A stretch of 64,000 bases of DNA from Margaritifera margaritifera. Taxonomy: Eukaryota > Mollusca > Bivalvia > Unionida > Margaritiferidae. Under the pieces are notes generated by a model that saw only the letters and a list, made by a program, of their open reading frames with translations, did not search any database and had not been told where the DNA came from. Of this stretch, positions 1-15,753 are shown piece by piece. The position numbers and the translations under genes are program-made. Location: positions 3,414,501 to 3,478,500 of the forward strand of contig JAQPZY010001695.1 in the NCBI GenBank assembly GCA_029931535.1, read 5' to 3'. How positions within the stretch are numbered: the first letter of the stretch is position 1; each line of letters begins with the position of its first letter.

Positions 1-17
1 CCCACGGTAGGTTTGAC
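1..17 (-). CDS. Partial exon of the EMI/EGF gene at window edge
   Basis: The minus strand shows a TTTTCAG acceptor directly before GTCAAACC. The exon starts in phase 0, which matches the phase-0 end of the exon at 628-754. Only five codons and part of a sixth are inside the window. Confidence 0.45.
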
Positions 18-1908
18 CTGAAAATGCTTATGGAAGCAGCCATCAAACGGAGTGCAGTAACAATTTGGACCGCGTGAATAATTTTTGTATTTTTCCTTGC
101 ACTCATCCAGCGTCTAAATTTGAAAAAGGATGTTATATCAGAACGTTATTTTTAGCAATTAATATTGCATTCCTAGATAACAAATTATGTGATCATAAGT
201 CAAATATCTTTCATGTAAGTATACAGAAAAGGAACAATCATAATTCGATTTTGTATACGTGATTAAACAAACAAAACAAACTTATATATGTATGCCTGTG
301 CATCTTTTGCGTAGAAAACAAAGTTTACTTTTCTACTCACATTACTCGCATATTTTCGAAGTCAATTTCTGATTTATTCAAAAGATATTATAGTTTCATA
401 AAAGTTTAACAAATTAAACGAGATGAAAATACAACATAAGAATACAAATTACTGATAACAGATAAAAAAAATTACCATTTTACTTAATTTGCATCGCGAC
501 ATCAATGTTAATAGTTTTTGTTATTTTTTATATTTAAAATTCTCTAGACATACCTATATTTACATCTATCCCGATTTAGTATAAAGAGCATAAGATGTTA
601 ACATCAAGTACAAGCAGTTCAACTCACTTCGATATCTCCTTGTGGCGGGATGTAAGCGGTGCCATGAAGAACTTCGTTTCCGGTATAATTATCATACAGT
701 CGCCATTGAAGGGTACTGAGGCCACTATGGTAGTCAAACACTTCCCATTCGATCCTAGATAGTTAAGTATTCACAGAGATTATTCATTTTTTTTAAAAAT
801 GTTTTAAAGACACATTAGTAAAAACAACTGTTAAGTTTTAGAATGATACACTTTTCCCTTTGAGATGACATGAGCTGCAAACATTTCAACATTAATATGC
901 AAAGATACTAATCTTGGGTAAGATATATTCTCGACGCTTAAGTAAGGTATTTGTACTAAACATGTAAAGGTTATCTGGTAGAAAGGTATTTTAATAATTT
1001 TGAGTTTCACTAAATTTTCAGTAAATACTTAAACATCAGCAAAAGTACAATGTCCATTAGTTTTTTTACACCTTGAGCTTGATAGAAACATCATGTTTTT
1101 ATTTTCAGTAGTTTTTAAATCAAGGGATTAAAATAACAAGGCCTCTTATAAGCAAACAAACAAAAGAGAATATACAGAATACGCAATTGAAATTTTCTGT
1201 TTTTCATAGCAGTTGCTTTCGTGTAAACGATACAAAATGACTTAAAAGTTCCATCGCAACAAATATATCCTTCTTGCACCATCCGAAAAACAAGAACATT
1301 ACAAAATGCCAACACAGGCTTATCATTGTTAACTGACTCAGTGAGTATCCCAAGAGGTTTTAAATTAAAATAAAATATTTTGTTCCATCGTAGAGAAAGC
1401 TAAATTACCATAATAACAAATTCCCATAATAACATAAATTAGGTGTGATAACTAAAATTATAATAATAAAAAGTACTACACAAAGAAGTGCAAAATCAAT
1501 TGACCAAACATACGTCATTTGTGTAAATTCCTCAAGATTATGGATCGATAGATTCAGAAGGTTTCCATTCGTCAGCCAAAGGTTCTTAATGATAGGCGGA
1601 GAATAGTCAACCTTCACGGTAACTCTTTCATCAGCATATCGGCCAATGATGTCATGAGCTCTGACGGTGATATTAATGCGCATCCCGTCTTCTAGGGTCT
1701 CATTAAGGGTTATGACATGGGAGTGGACATCCGCAGTTTCTTTAAATGGACGTTCTTTGTCGACAGCATCCAATGTTACAATATAGCCGATCTCAAAACG
1801 TACAATTCCTTTAAAATTCAAGGAGAAAATCATAACTATTTTAATCTGAATAATATACCAGTAAGAAACTAATCTTATCCTGAATATATTAATCATTTTA
1901 TCGATCAT

Positions 1909-1953
<45 letters not shown>

Positions 1954-1959
1954 TGATCG

Positions 1960-2018
<59 letters not shown>

Positions 2019-3798
2019 CATGCAGGTTATCAATGTTAACCCCTGAACAAGGAAGCAGCAATTAAATTATATACTACATGACGACTGAAATAGAGTTAAT
2101 GTCAAAAATTACAAGAAACATCAGATATTTAAGATCAATTATTATACCTTTTTAGAGCTTGGTGTACATTTAAGTAATGATGTGACTTTTCTTTTGAACG
2201 ATTTATCTCCCTTAAGGATGCAAATCCAATCTGGATCCTAATGTTAACATAGGTTTTCTCCGTTTCATTCTGTTTGCTATCAATATGCTGTTTCTTTTCG
2301 TATCTTTCATTTTAAATAGTTTCACATGAATATATGAATAAGCAGGAATATAATGAATTTTCAAGAAAGAAAGATATCATTTGTCCATAACATTTCAATC
2401 CCTTCATATTTTTAACATTTTATATGTTAAAGACTTTCACGTTTATTGCTTGGGGTTTTTAATGTGATTTGTAGACTATATTTACCTTAAAAAGTCATAA
2501 CATTCTTTCGAGAAAAGTAAGTTAACAATTGTCACTCGAGTAAAAACAAACTCACCAAATGAATTTTCAATTCTATAAACGGTTCGTTCGCCTTCGAAGT
2601 CATCCAATTCCTCGTCGACATAAGCAAGTCTATCTACAGCGTTGAGCCACTGACCGGTGTAATGCATCTTATTGATGAATCTATAGTGCCATTCTATCAC
2701 AACTGGTTTTCCTTCCTCCACCATCCACGTGTAACCACTTTCTTTTGAGGCGGTCCTAACCAAAGTAGCATTCCCTTGTTTTTCGACTGAGGATAAATTG
2801 TCGAAGATCGTGATGCGTCTTGCCGATTTATGATTACCAGCTTTGTCAAACACAGTAAGGATTACTGAATATGGCCCCGAAGAACTCAAGGAGACACGGG
2901 CCTGGAAAAGAAATCATTGATTTTGCGCGTCAGTGTGGATCGAATGAATCACACATGATGAGGCTTGAGATGAAGAAAAAAAACATATGCCCATATATGC
3001 TTAAAAGCTGTTTTATATATTTTAAAACATCTATTTCAATATGCAGACAGACACACAAGCAAACATACGAACTTGCAGACCTGAAGCTCCAATAAGGCTG
3101 TTAGGGGCTGCTCACCGTGAATCTCACTCCTGCACATCAACTTGCTTCACATTACACGATACCACTGATACAACGTTTCATAGACCATCTCATTTTTCCA
3201 GAACAGAATAGAACAAAATGCATCGCTAACTTATAACTGCTACGGGCCGAAGTCAAAGATATATGCATTCATAAATGAAACAATAAGATGATTAACTATA
3301 AAAAAAAGGTCTTAAACATCACATTTGATGTTAAAATGATGTCATAGGCTCATATAACGGACAAAAGTAACATCCTAGGCATCCAGATTAATTTCAAGAT
3401 GATTTCCTTATATTGATTTACTGGTTTTATTAATAAAGCAGAGTTTTGTCTTAAGACAATAAAGAATCGTAAGTTTATATTGATTATCTTTAAGAACACT
3501 ACTTATTTAAATCATTTCATGAATTTCAATTGAAATGAGCATTCATATTAAATAATATGTTTGTACGGTAAATGAAATTAATTATTGAATATTTACTGAT
3601 GATTGATTCGCCCAAATTGCATCAGGAGTATCAGTAAGCTTATCTCCGTGTGTCAGATTCGTGGTATCAGCAATTGCACCATTGGGGATCAGATGAAAAA
3701 TCTCGATACTGTAGAAGTCGATATCGGCTGGATAGTCAGACCATCCGCTCCACTGAACCGTTATGTTGCCCTGATATTTCGAGTGTAGACAGAAAGGA

Positions 3799-3880
<82 letters not shown>

Positions 3881-6800
3881 AAGAAAAGAACAGTTAGCCA
3901 TTTCTATTTTTATTTATATGTAAGGATTATCAGAGCAACTAAATAAATTCCACACATATTTTGTTGAAAGAATTAAATACTGCAAAGATTAAGCTGTCAA
4001 ATTAATAATTGATATAGAAATTACATTTACATATTATTTTCAAAATAATGTAAATACTTAGATATTGGATAAATGTCGTCTTAGGTTTTCATTGTACCAA
4101 AATGAGCAATTAAAACCATTAAAAAACAAAATCTTATAACAGTCTTGTTAAAGGATGTATGAAAATTAAAGCAACCAATATTTCTGTATCTGGAATGTCC
4201 ATCGGTGGAATTGAACATCCTTCATTCAAGCAGTGTGCGGGTCTTTTAAAATCAAACACGAGGAAATATGTGTCTTGTCTGGTTGTGCCGATAAAATTGT
4301 ACGATTGGACGGTATTGTTATTCTCTCTGTCGTAGTAAGTTACAAAGCCACCATTCCTCAGTTCAGTATTAAAGGTAACTCTGACAATATATTAAAAACA
4401 TGATTTCTATCAGTGGAAAAACAACTAGAGAAGTAGTGACAACACTATTAACACACAATGACAGCAAAATTCTTTTAATTCAGAAGGTAGACGCATCTTT
4501 CCACAAGCCATGCGCAACACCTTTAGGTAAGGAATACAAATGCGAGAACTGGTATTATTACAACTATTCTCTATGTCTTTATGCAAGAGTATGGAGTATC
4601 GGCCAAAACTTTTAACATTTAAGAGTAATTTCTATTGTATAGCGGAAACGTTTGAGTGGGTACTATTGTTAGTAATTTCGGCAGATTTTTCGCAATCACT
4701 AATTTAAAATCTTTTGTAATATTAAATTTTCCATATTTCGAGGCAGCAGCCTTTAACCCCATAGCGATAAACAAGTCAAATTCCACCGCATAGACTATAC
4801 TATGGGCATAATATCTCAATTTATTTTCGGAGAGATATAAATATATCTATTGGAGAATGGGGTATTTAAGCAATGACTATAATAGTGCCTTTAAAAAAGA
4901 ATTTTTGATCTTCCATTTAACACACATATGGAACTTTCATTGACTAAGGTGCAGTTATAGGGAAGCATGTTATAAGAAGTTGCATATGCATGAAGCTTAT
5001 TATTTTATAATAGATTCAGTCAGTAGTGGAGGGGCAGTTGGTTCTTCTGACCCTTTGAAAAAGTGCAGGTTGTTGTCCCGGGTGTATAATTGGACCCATG
5101 TAGTCTCTTTCGCTTCATGTATTAAGTAAAATTGTGCAGATTGGACTGGAGAAGAGGGCTGTAAGTGTAAGGGATGGACCCTTTCTCTGTGTTACTGAGT
5201 CAATCGAATTCATTGAATGGGTTTTACCATGAGGGTAGCTGATGACATTTGTCCATCAGCCAGACAGATCAGCTGAAGTTTGCATAACCAACGCAGTAGT
5301 ATATCATTTTTTGTGGCTGCCAAGAGAGCAAAGTGAGACATCCTTCTTAATGTTCTTCAATCTATCATTTCTCCTCTTGATATATGTTCATTTCCAATGT
5401 AGACATTATCATTTTTCTGTCTTGTTACCTCTCTCGCTTTTAAGACTTCGTGTTTTAATTTCCCATCGTTTGCCATTTGCTTTCTCTAATAACATCTGTC
5501 AGCCGTAATATCTGCATGTAATTTTCTAGTCGCCATTTTCTGGCACAGTTGGGTACATCGCTTAGAGAGATTTTGTGCTCAGGAATATAATAACTTGAGC
5601 TTGGACCTTAATCGATTCGAGATTAATTTCTTTGGGTATGAAAATTAAAACTTTTCCGATGCATCATCCTTGGCACATACTATCATATAAATTCGTCGGC
5701 GGATTATTATCGTATATCTTGGCACCAATGACACATCGAATTCTAAAAACAGTTCCCATTCTATAAGTTTAGCTTTGGTAAATCTTGCTTTAGATTTACG
5801 GGAGCAGATATATGCTGCTATCTCTTTATAATTCATCTACCCTATGCACAAGTCTCTCGATCATTGCTATCAGTTATATTACCACGACAACTGCCCTTGT
5901 GAATGACGTCTCATCATGATTGGCCAGACGCTGAGTTCACCATCATCTTCGTTAGCGTGCCACCCGAGGTAACGTTGCTGTAAATACGAGTCGGCGCCAG
6001 TAGATCTAATCTTGTGTCTTTGCCATCCGGAGTACAGTCTGAGGTTGATCTCCTTGAGGTCCTGCTTCACCGTTTGGAGCCATGTACTCGTCGGTCGTCC
6101 CACTGGGCGCTTCCACCCCTGTGCTGGTTTTCCATTTGCAGCATTAAGTGCATGTGATTTTAATCCATATCAGGGGGTGCTCTGTCAGTTTAACCGAACA
6201 GCTGCAAGCGTCAAGATCTGTTGGTATCTGTTACCAGCGGTTGTTTGGTTGTGCCTCTGATCTCTGCATTCATGATATGTTGGGTGCGAGTGACGCGGAG
6301 GATGCTGCGGAGGCATCATTCATCAAAGGCATTAAGCTTTATAGCCATCGTCGCTGTAAGTGTAATTGTGTCCTCACCGTACAGCAGAACTGGTAGAATG
6401 TATGCGTTATACAGCCAGATTTTTGTATCAAGGCTGATCTTTGAGCGCCAGAAGTATCTATCCTTGGTTTTCATGCAGCCACGAGCGATTTCAATGCGGC
6501 GCCTGATCTCTGGTTCGGTACTATCTGATCTGTAGAATGTGCAGCCGAGATACGTAAAAGGTCCAATATTTAAAACTAGTAACCCTGTGGTATATTTGCC
6601 GAGGATATGGCTTGTGGACTGGTCTTTTGCATTTTGGTCTTACTTCAATTGATCTCAAAATCAAAGGACTGCTTGATGTCCCGGATGATTAGTAAAATCT
6701 GTTGCAACTCAGACAATAGAGCGACGTCGTCGGCATAATCAAGGTCGGTAAAAACTTGGTCGCCTATGGTTGTACGTTCCAGCGTCAAGTCCATTAGTGG

Positions 6801-8971
6801 CAGGAAAATGTTGGGCAATAGGACATCCCTGTCGAACGCCGCTGTTGATATGAACAATGGACTCCCTGCATTGAATTTAAGTACCAATCTAGATTGTGGC
6901 GCTTCAATAGTAAGAATCCCTATTTTTCTCCCAATGCTTTCATAATCGGTAATAATAAATTGCCTTTATCATCATTTAAGTCAACTTTGACTCTTTGCAT
7001 CCATCATGAACATAGTGTACTTTGAAACCATGAAGTGTAATATAGGATAATAACTGGTGCATGAGTAATGATTGAGTGTAATTGTAAGTAGATGTATATA
7101 TCTTAAGAGTTTGGACTTAAAGAAATTTGAAGGGGTGATTAAAAAGCATCATATGAAACGGATTTTAAATTTTTTTGCATAACTTTCATCAAGTAATTTT
7201 AAACTTCATACCCTGATTTACTGTATAATCTGTGTTCAATAAGCTAATTATGTACTAGTTGTTCTCTTTCATTCGTTGCGTAATGAAGCAACTCTTTTGC
7301 TCAATTGTATGAATGTTTACAAATCATTTGCTTATCCTCATTTATTTAGTGTGATCGATTGTTGAAACTTATGGCTTAAAATTATAACTGATGTTTGTTA
7401 CAGTATATAAACACTATTGATGTTTGTTACAATATATAAACACTTGTGATGTTTGTTACAGTATATAAACACTATTTGTTGCTAAGACAAACTAAATAAA
7501 CAAATATGCTTAAGAAAGAACTTGTGTGGAGAGATTGTTTATGGGGTCTATACTTTTCAAAATATGAAAATCCAATTATGTATACGTAATATATATAGAA
7601 AACCTAGCGAGTATATGAATGTGAGAATATCACAATTGTAGCAAGGAAAATAACAGTAAGAATCAAGCGACATGTACCTCCTTCTGTAGAAATGGGTTGT
7701 CACCATCCAATATAGATTCTGCCCGTCCAATATAGCATATGCACATGAATTAGACGCAGAAACTGTACAAAGCGTAATTATAATAGCCAGTCACATGGCA
7801 TAAATTAAAAATTAGGATTGGTTAAACTATAGTAGATGCATAATAGTGTTTATTCTTAACATAAAATTCAGAGGCAGCTAAAGTAAAATTTCTTGAGACC
7901 CTCAAAGAGCTCAAATGAAGGACTAGTATCGCACAATCCTCCATATTCTAAACCTTAAATTGTTGTATATATTTTTGATCTAAGTATTTCGAGCTGTGAT
8001 GGAAGTTAGACTGACTTAACTGTATATATATTTTTCTACTGGTATTTCACTTTTCTTAATTCCGAAAATGTCTTCTTGTAATCGTACACACCCATCCCCA
8101 TTAAAACTACGAAATGGACTTAAAATTAGATAATATTAATCTATTTGTCCTAACATAATAATGTACCAATACAATTTCTATAAGGGTAAACATTCGTACA
8201 AACTTAGGGCAAACATTCAGGCCTATTATATTATATCGCTAGATAATAATATTGATTTTTTGCTTCCTATTGAATGCAAAATTTTTGTATTATAAGGGGG
8301 AAAAAATCATATACATACGTATCGTTATGTTGAAATGGCAGACCCCAGGTTGATATATTCATACTGCTTTCACATTGGAAGTTGCTCGGAATAGGGTTGA
8401 AGTATGAAGAGCAATTGTGCCAAAGTTTAGGAAAGGACTGGTTCTCTATTTTAATACAAAAACATTATTAATTTAATGCAGAAATAAAAAAAGAAAAAGG
8501 TACATGTACTTTATCTTGATAGAAATTATGCCAAGAGGATGTGGCTCCTTCGTTTCTAATGCAATCAGACAAATCTCTAATTGTTTTTTAGACGCTGCAC
8601 AGGAAAATTTATGAATGTCACTGATTATGAAGATTGATACAGAGCATGTCCCCAGATCTTTAATTGAGTAATTGTAATCTGACTGAACTTTGGAAAAAAA
8701 ACTCATTTTACCTCTCTGGAGTTTTATATGCATGGATCCATATACAATTCCAAGTTTCGTGTCCTCTGGCTTGATATACGCAGGAGGCGATGGAAGAGTT
8801 CTCTGAAAGTTTCCCTCAATCCGTGCTGATGCCTCACTAAAGTCCAGCAAATTAGTGAAGGTATACTCTAACCCTGACCTTGGCACCTCAATAACTTCTG
8901 TGTGGTGAGAGAATCTTAACATTTTCTGAAGAAGATCTGGTTTGTCCTCGACTGCAATTAAATTTTTTCAA

Positions 8972-9057
<86 letters not shown>

Positions 9058-9762
9058 GAACAGTGAAAGTGGTTAATATCTTAATATAGTAGTAAATTAA
9101 AAGAAGATCAAGTTCCACGTAGCAAAGCCCCACATTGTCCCTTTCAGGTAAGGTCAGTTGCAGCCGGTCTTCTGCCCAGTTTACCTGGATGGCACACTCT
9201 TCTATATAAGACAAGCACAATTTTTTTAAAAAGCAAAATCAGCTTATAATTACAAATATAGATATTGACAAAGAGTCTGTTTTGTGTCATTCCTATTTAC
9301 GTGTGTTTCGTAATATTTTTAGAAACTCGAAAAATATATTTCAACTTGCAAAGCACCTTATAAATTCAATAGTAAATCTGTGAGCATACTACTAATATGG
9401 TTGCCGATGACGTCATAAGGAAGGGTCGATTAAAGTAAATACACCGCTGTTTTTATATCTGTTTGCACATCTAGCTTGCACAATTGTAATGCAAAAAATC
9501 TATATATGCATGGTTTTACCACGTGCACCTTCACACACACACACTCCAATAGATAAAGCCAGTATTAGTTAAAATTTGTAAAATAGTCAGGTATTGCATG
9601 AAATTCCTCTTTAGATAGTTCATGAACGCCTAAATAATGACTCACTTGTTGCGCAATCAACTCCAGAGAACCCATCTTCACAAATGCAACTGACAAGTGT
9701 GGTATCTGTGCAGTTTCCAGGGTAACATCTAGTTCCGAGCCGCCAAGAGCATGCCTCTGTAG

Positions 9763-9820
<58 letters not shown>

Positions 9821-10730
9821 GAGGAATTAGTACAGCACTTAATCTTTAGAAGCTCTAAGCGCTTTACAATGTTAGTTGACACATAAGGACATATATATGG
9901 ACACGATTACAAAAACAAACACCATGAAATTAAAAACAAAAAACATTCTGAAAATAATTACGCTACGGAAACATTGCTAAGTCTTAAGTCTGTTTTTGCA
10001 GTCGAAATAGGTGAGTTTAAGAGCACTCTTCAATGAGACCATAGTATCATTCTGTCTAAGTTAAACAGGCAATTTGTTCCAGGTAGCTGGGCTCTGGTAC
10101 GCAAAGGAACATTGTCCGTGTGACCTCGTTTTGATAGTGGGAATAATGAGCATACGAGTGTGGGAAGAGGAGTTTTAAGTATCCAGAAGGGGTGTACATG
10201 TGGTTGAGGTCCGATAGGTATTTTGGACTGGAGGCAGTGAACAAAATGTAGCATAGAGAACAGATTTTGTGTTTGATTCTGGAGCGAACAGGTAACCAGT
10301 GGAGGGTACATAGCAGGGGGAGGAGTGTTCGGTTCTTGGTACGATAAGGATCCGTGCAGCTGTGTTTTGAAGTTTTTGAAGTTTCTGTATGAGATACTGT
10401 GACGAACCAGATAAAAGTTAATTACAATAGTCCTGTCCAGAGAGTACTAATGAACACATAAGTGCTTCTGTGGGATCAACTGAAAAATAATTGCTAATGG
10501 AGCTGATACATCTCAGGTCCAGATATGCAGCCTTGCATATGTTTATGACATGTTCGTGTAATGAGAGAGTACTGTCGAGAGTAAAACCTAGGTATTGTAC
10601 TGATTCTGTAAATTTAATGTTGGCGTTGCTAATACTTATTGTTCGAGGTCAAGGATGGGAATGAAAAAGTTTTTGTGTGGTAATCATGATAGCTTCAGTT
10701 TCATAATCATTCATCTGCAGCATGTTACAA

Positions 10731-10826
<96 letters not shown>

Positions 10827-13386
10827 ATGACTTTGTAAAAATCTACTTCTTGTGCTGTGCACTGCGGACTCCAGAAGGCAGACTAATGTGGATAGAGCGC
10901 ATACTCATAGCAAACACATAGTTTGTACAAAAATCTGATAAAAAGACGTTCATTACAGTTAGATACAACCGCTTTATGTTACAATGGTTTATTACATGTT
11001 GATCAGTGTTATAATGTCATGCAATAAACCTCGCATCAGATAGCTGACCACGTCACTTTTTCGGAGTCATTTAGCAATGCAAGGTTTTGCATTTGCGTAT
11101 TAAATTGAATTTCAAACTCGTGCTAATTTAACAGGGAATGTACTAAAATGTGTGAAAGTCATTAAAGCTGTTCATGGATATTATATTATTGCACTTGTTT
11201 AGTGTGCAGCATTTTTAATTCGCACTCATGGTAGATATTTAAAATATGTCAGTCGCATTAAATTGACTTACGTTTACAGGAAAGTCCACCGTTAGTGAAT
11301 CGAGTGTAGGCATACCATCCGTACGTTGTTTTCACTTCACCGTAGCAGTAGGTACATACACTGTTGCCGTCATACGTGCATTCAAGTTCGTGGCAATATG
11401 TGATCGTTCGGCACGCTGGTCACAATAGAGTAAGAAATGAAAATTTCAAGTAGACACATCACAATCAAATTTCTGTCTTTAAAAATGAAGAATAAAGTGG
11501 TCTAAGTGGCTCTTAGATCGCTCACCTGGCTGATATCTGTGTTTTAGCCAAATGCAAAACCAGAAATCTGGGTCAGTAAGGTACTTTCTGAAGAAATTTA
11601 TTCCAGTTGTGTTGATAGCGTATGTTATGAAACAATTATTTAAAGGTGTCTCTAGTTTTTATATCTTTATCCGTAGTTGATATCGCATCAGCATGACAGG
11701 ACGCTATCTGCAAAGATGGTAGAATTCTGTTAAGCGAACTTTTACATAAAGCGGTGCAAATATATTGTTCTATTTTTAGTACCGGGGGCTGAATTTTATG
11801 ACGGATTTGCATTGTTTACATACATCTGAAAGTCCTTCAAGCTAGGATACTATCTGTCGAATTTGGTCAAATTCTGTTAAACGATTTTTAGAAGAAGTTA
11901 TTAATGTTTTTATTTTCTTATATTTGGTAACAGTAGTTACATTTGATGACAGATTGACATCATTTATTAAAAAAAGCCTAAAAGCCCTCTCCGCCAGTGG
12001 TTTTTAAGGAAATTTATTTAACAGATTTTCTGTTTTAGTAACGGCTGCCAAATTTGTTCGCTATTTGGCACCATTTGTACAAATCAAAGCTTGCTGTCAA
12101 ATTGGCGAAATTCTGCTGAGCAGTTTCTGAGTAAAATGTTATTTTTTTTTTAAAGATTTGTCTATGTTTAGTACCTGCGGCTATATCTGATGGCGGATTG
12201 GCATCAGTTCGTACAACTTTGAAAGGTATCTATGCCAAGATGCTTCCAGTTAAGTTTGGTAAAATTCTGTTGATCGGTTTTTGAGAAGTAGTTGTGTACA
12301 CGTTTCCTATTTTCAGTAACAGAGGCCATAAACAATTCGAAAGTCCTTGATGCCAGAACGCTCTCTTCAATATCATATGTAATAGATCAATCAGTTTTTG
12401 AGAAAAAGTTGTAAATAACAATTGTGAACGGACGACGGACAAAGGAATATATACTAGCTCACTTGGCCTTATTACCACATGTGCTAACAATCATTTACAT
12501 TTTATTCAAACTGGAGTGTTTTCTCTTGCTAAAACCAATTAGTTACACGCCTGTCTTGAAAAAGGGCATTTCTGATATCTTTAGTAACTGGTACTATATT
12601 TCGACACTTTATGCAGAGATAAACTCGAAACCTAAATTTGTATATACAATCTACCAAGATCTTAAGAAAGCAGAAGGAAAAACGAAAATGTTAATGTAAT
12701 CCGAACTTCAGGTAGACTCCAATCAATATTTTCACATATAAGAAATGTTTCGGCTATTTTCTCAGATAAGCCGAAAATTCGGATACTCGATGTTTGAATA
12801 AACCTATATCTTAAGAAAGCTGAACATGAAAATGCTCTGGTAATCATGCCATTCGAGAGATTCTGGTCTCTCTTGCATATTAGATATGTTTCAAGATTTA
12901 TTTACTTTTTTTTTTAAATTTTGGGATGATCCGAACAATCGGATAATCGATGTTTATACAAACGAGACCCAACAGTTTGATAAGGTGCCAGAATAATATT
13001 GATATTTCCTGTGTTGTAAGAACATAACGATTTCATTCGTGTGAAAAGGATACTTACTTTGTTTCAAATAAACAAATAAACAAAAGGTTTTCTCTGATTA
13101 TAAAATGTGCAAGTCATTATCTCTCGTCAGGAACCTGAAACTTTGGGTAAACGGACTGCTGTTCTCGGGGAAATATAGGAGTGATGTCTGTGAATGCACA
13201 GTGTTTTATTTCTTATGTAAAATCATGCTTTTCATTTCCCAATGTATGCATTGAGGATAATGTATGCATTCAATTGGTAATTCTTGTAAGCAAAATCGCT
13301 CTTTAAAACGAACCAAGCTGTTCATTTTTTTATTAGGGAGAACATTAAATTTCTTTTTCGCTCAGGTTTGACTTATAGACGATATC

Positions 13387-13445
<59 letters not shown>

Positions 13446-15712
13446 GCAAAAACCGTCGATTGCATGGATTTTGTTCTCCATTCTGTGCCAATGTGATTAA
13501 CGGCTGCATTACAACATCGATTAAACGAACTTCCGAAATTTCAAAATAATATTTACAAATTTAGCTGGTACATATAATGCTTTAAATTGTGTATTTTGTC
13601 AAATTAATAACCGTTTTTATACGAAAATGAAGATTTTTTTTTGTTAACGCATTTCTTGCGCAAATTGGTGTACATTGTTGGGTTGGGGGTACAATAGAAA
13701 CATCATAGAGCGGTCGTATCCGACAGACTTCAGAGCGTAACAACTTTAAACAAAAGACTTTAATGATTATGAGTTTACTTGCAAAGATTTTGGTTCTTTG
13801 TTTTGTTCATTTCTGCATTTAAATGTGGATTTTTTGTGTTGCTTTGGCAAGCTCGCAGTTTAGTTCGGTAACAGACGCTGCACCTAAATTTCCATTGTCA
13901 CTTAATTTCAGTTTGTAATTAACACTCATCAATGCACGATTTCTCCATCGTTTTCAGACATGATTATGGTTGTGATGCGAGCTAAAATGGCTACTTAAAC
14001 AATGTTATTACTATATTTAATCAAAAGTGTTTCCTAAAAATGTGTACTATTTGTCGTAGAGTGTAACAGGTATACGATACTGTATGGGTGACAGAGAATA
14101 TCAAATAGCAACAGGTCATATAAGTTCAGTCACTGACAATTTGCATGAAATTCATGTGGAAAACTAATTACATAAATGTTAATACTTGAAGCTTACTTTT
14201 TGTTGTTTGGAGTTCGTTTTTAGGCATTTCTTGATGGCGCCTCCTCATTGATGGGAGAGAGGAAGCGAGGAGAGAGAGAAAGAGCAGATGACGAAGAAAA
14301 ATGAAATTGGCGAAAATATGGAAATACATGTTTTAATAACATACATAAGGGCATATATATTTCCCAAACGGGAAAAGAAAGTAGTTCCAAATCAAATATT
14401 GCCACTGAGTGATAAAAGTGGTATCGCCACTATGACGATATCATTCTTTTTTATCACTGATATGTTTCAATATATCATTATGAAATATATCATTAATACA
14501 CATATTTATAACATTTGACGCAGTTTTATGATGGGAACATGACGTAACTCATCACAGCGGTGATACGAACAGAGACATGTTTCTTTCATATATTAATAAT
14601 ACAGATTGTCCTATCAAGTTTTTAACTTCTTAATCAATTATGCTTTAATACCGTCCTTTGACCAATCATGTCGTTAATGGAGGAAATAATTCATAACCTG
14701 GATAAAAAAGTAATAAATTAAGCAATGACTAATTTCTCGATTATTGACATTAACTGTCAGTAATTACCTCTGCAATACCCATCTGTAGAACCATAATAAC
14801 CAATGTTACAACCTTGGCAGTCATCTGGTGCAGAACAAGTGCCTCCGCTATTAGTTGTGATTGTGCCATCACGGTGCACGATGTAGCCCTCTTGATTTCT
14901 GTTACAACCGTAGTGGTTCATCTTCTCGGCGCAAAGTGCTGCAATATATGCAAACAGATTTGTCTGAAATCATTTAATTTACTATTATGAACTATACTAT
15001 CCAAAAAAAGAGAAAAAACAGAAAGTCAAAATAATCTTCTTAAGGATTACCTCTCTTTAAATGTTAAAGTATTTAAAATTATATATGCCATATATGTTCT
15101 AATTTTGTCCACACGTAATAAATGCATCAAATAGAACCTTCAAATTAGTATTAATACCTTACTAGTCAAAACCTTGCCTTAGTGCCTTATTTCAAGACTT
15201 TTTTCCCTGTTAAAATGTGATTGATGTTCAGTTTTTCTTCCGTGTTTGCTAAGGGATATTCAAAGTTATAACCTGTCGTAAGGTGTCGAAGATAGTCAGG
15301 TGATAGTTTTCACCCAAAAAAAACTGAAAATTTAAACTAATTTATAAAGTTTAGACCTCGATGATTTTTTTCCATCTAATTATCCAGCGATCTGTGATTC
15401 CAAGAAATGCGTATAAGATGAAAGTTCATAACGTTTTCTATTGGACAAAAATACGCATTTGACGACACTTCTTATATTATGTCAAAAAGGCTGAAAATAT
15501 ACAATCCAAGAAATATATAACTTTAACTTGTTGAGAACTTGATACTTATCTGGATACTACAAATGAAACCTCATGAGGAGTTCGGCCTAAATGAAAAGGT
15601 TTAACCTTCCTAATGCAATATTGTCAAAACTACAGCCGGGCATCAGTTTATCAGACGTACGCAATTTTTGCAATATAATATACCCAAGTAAATAGTCATT
15701 AACTCTTTACAT

Positions 15713-15753
<41 letters not shown>

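Noticed and set aside
1900..2061. Poly-IY stretches in open frames here and near 3803, 8977, 9767, 10732, 20322
   Set aside because: Pure (TA)n microsatellite read-through; not protein coding.
7380..7480. CRISPR-like direct repeats
   Set aside because: Three contiguous 29-bp copies without spacers in a eukaryotic intron; a plain tandem repeat.
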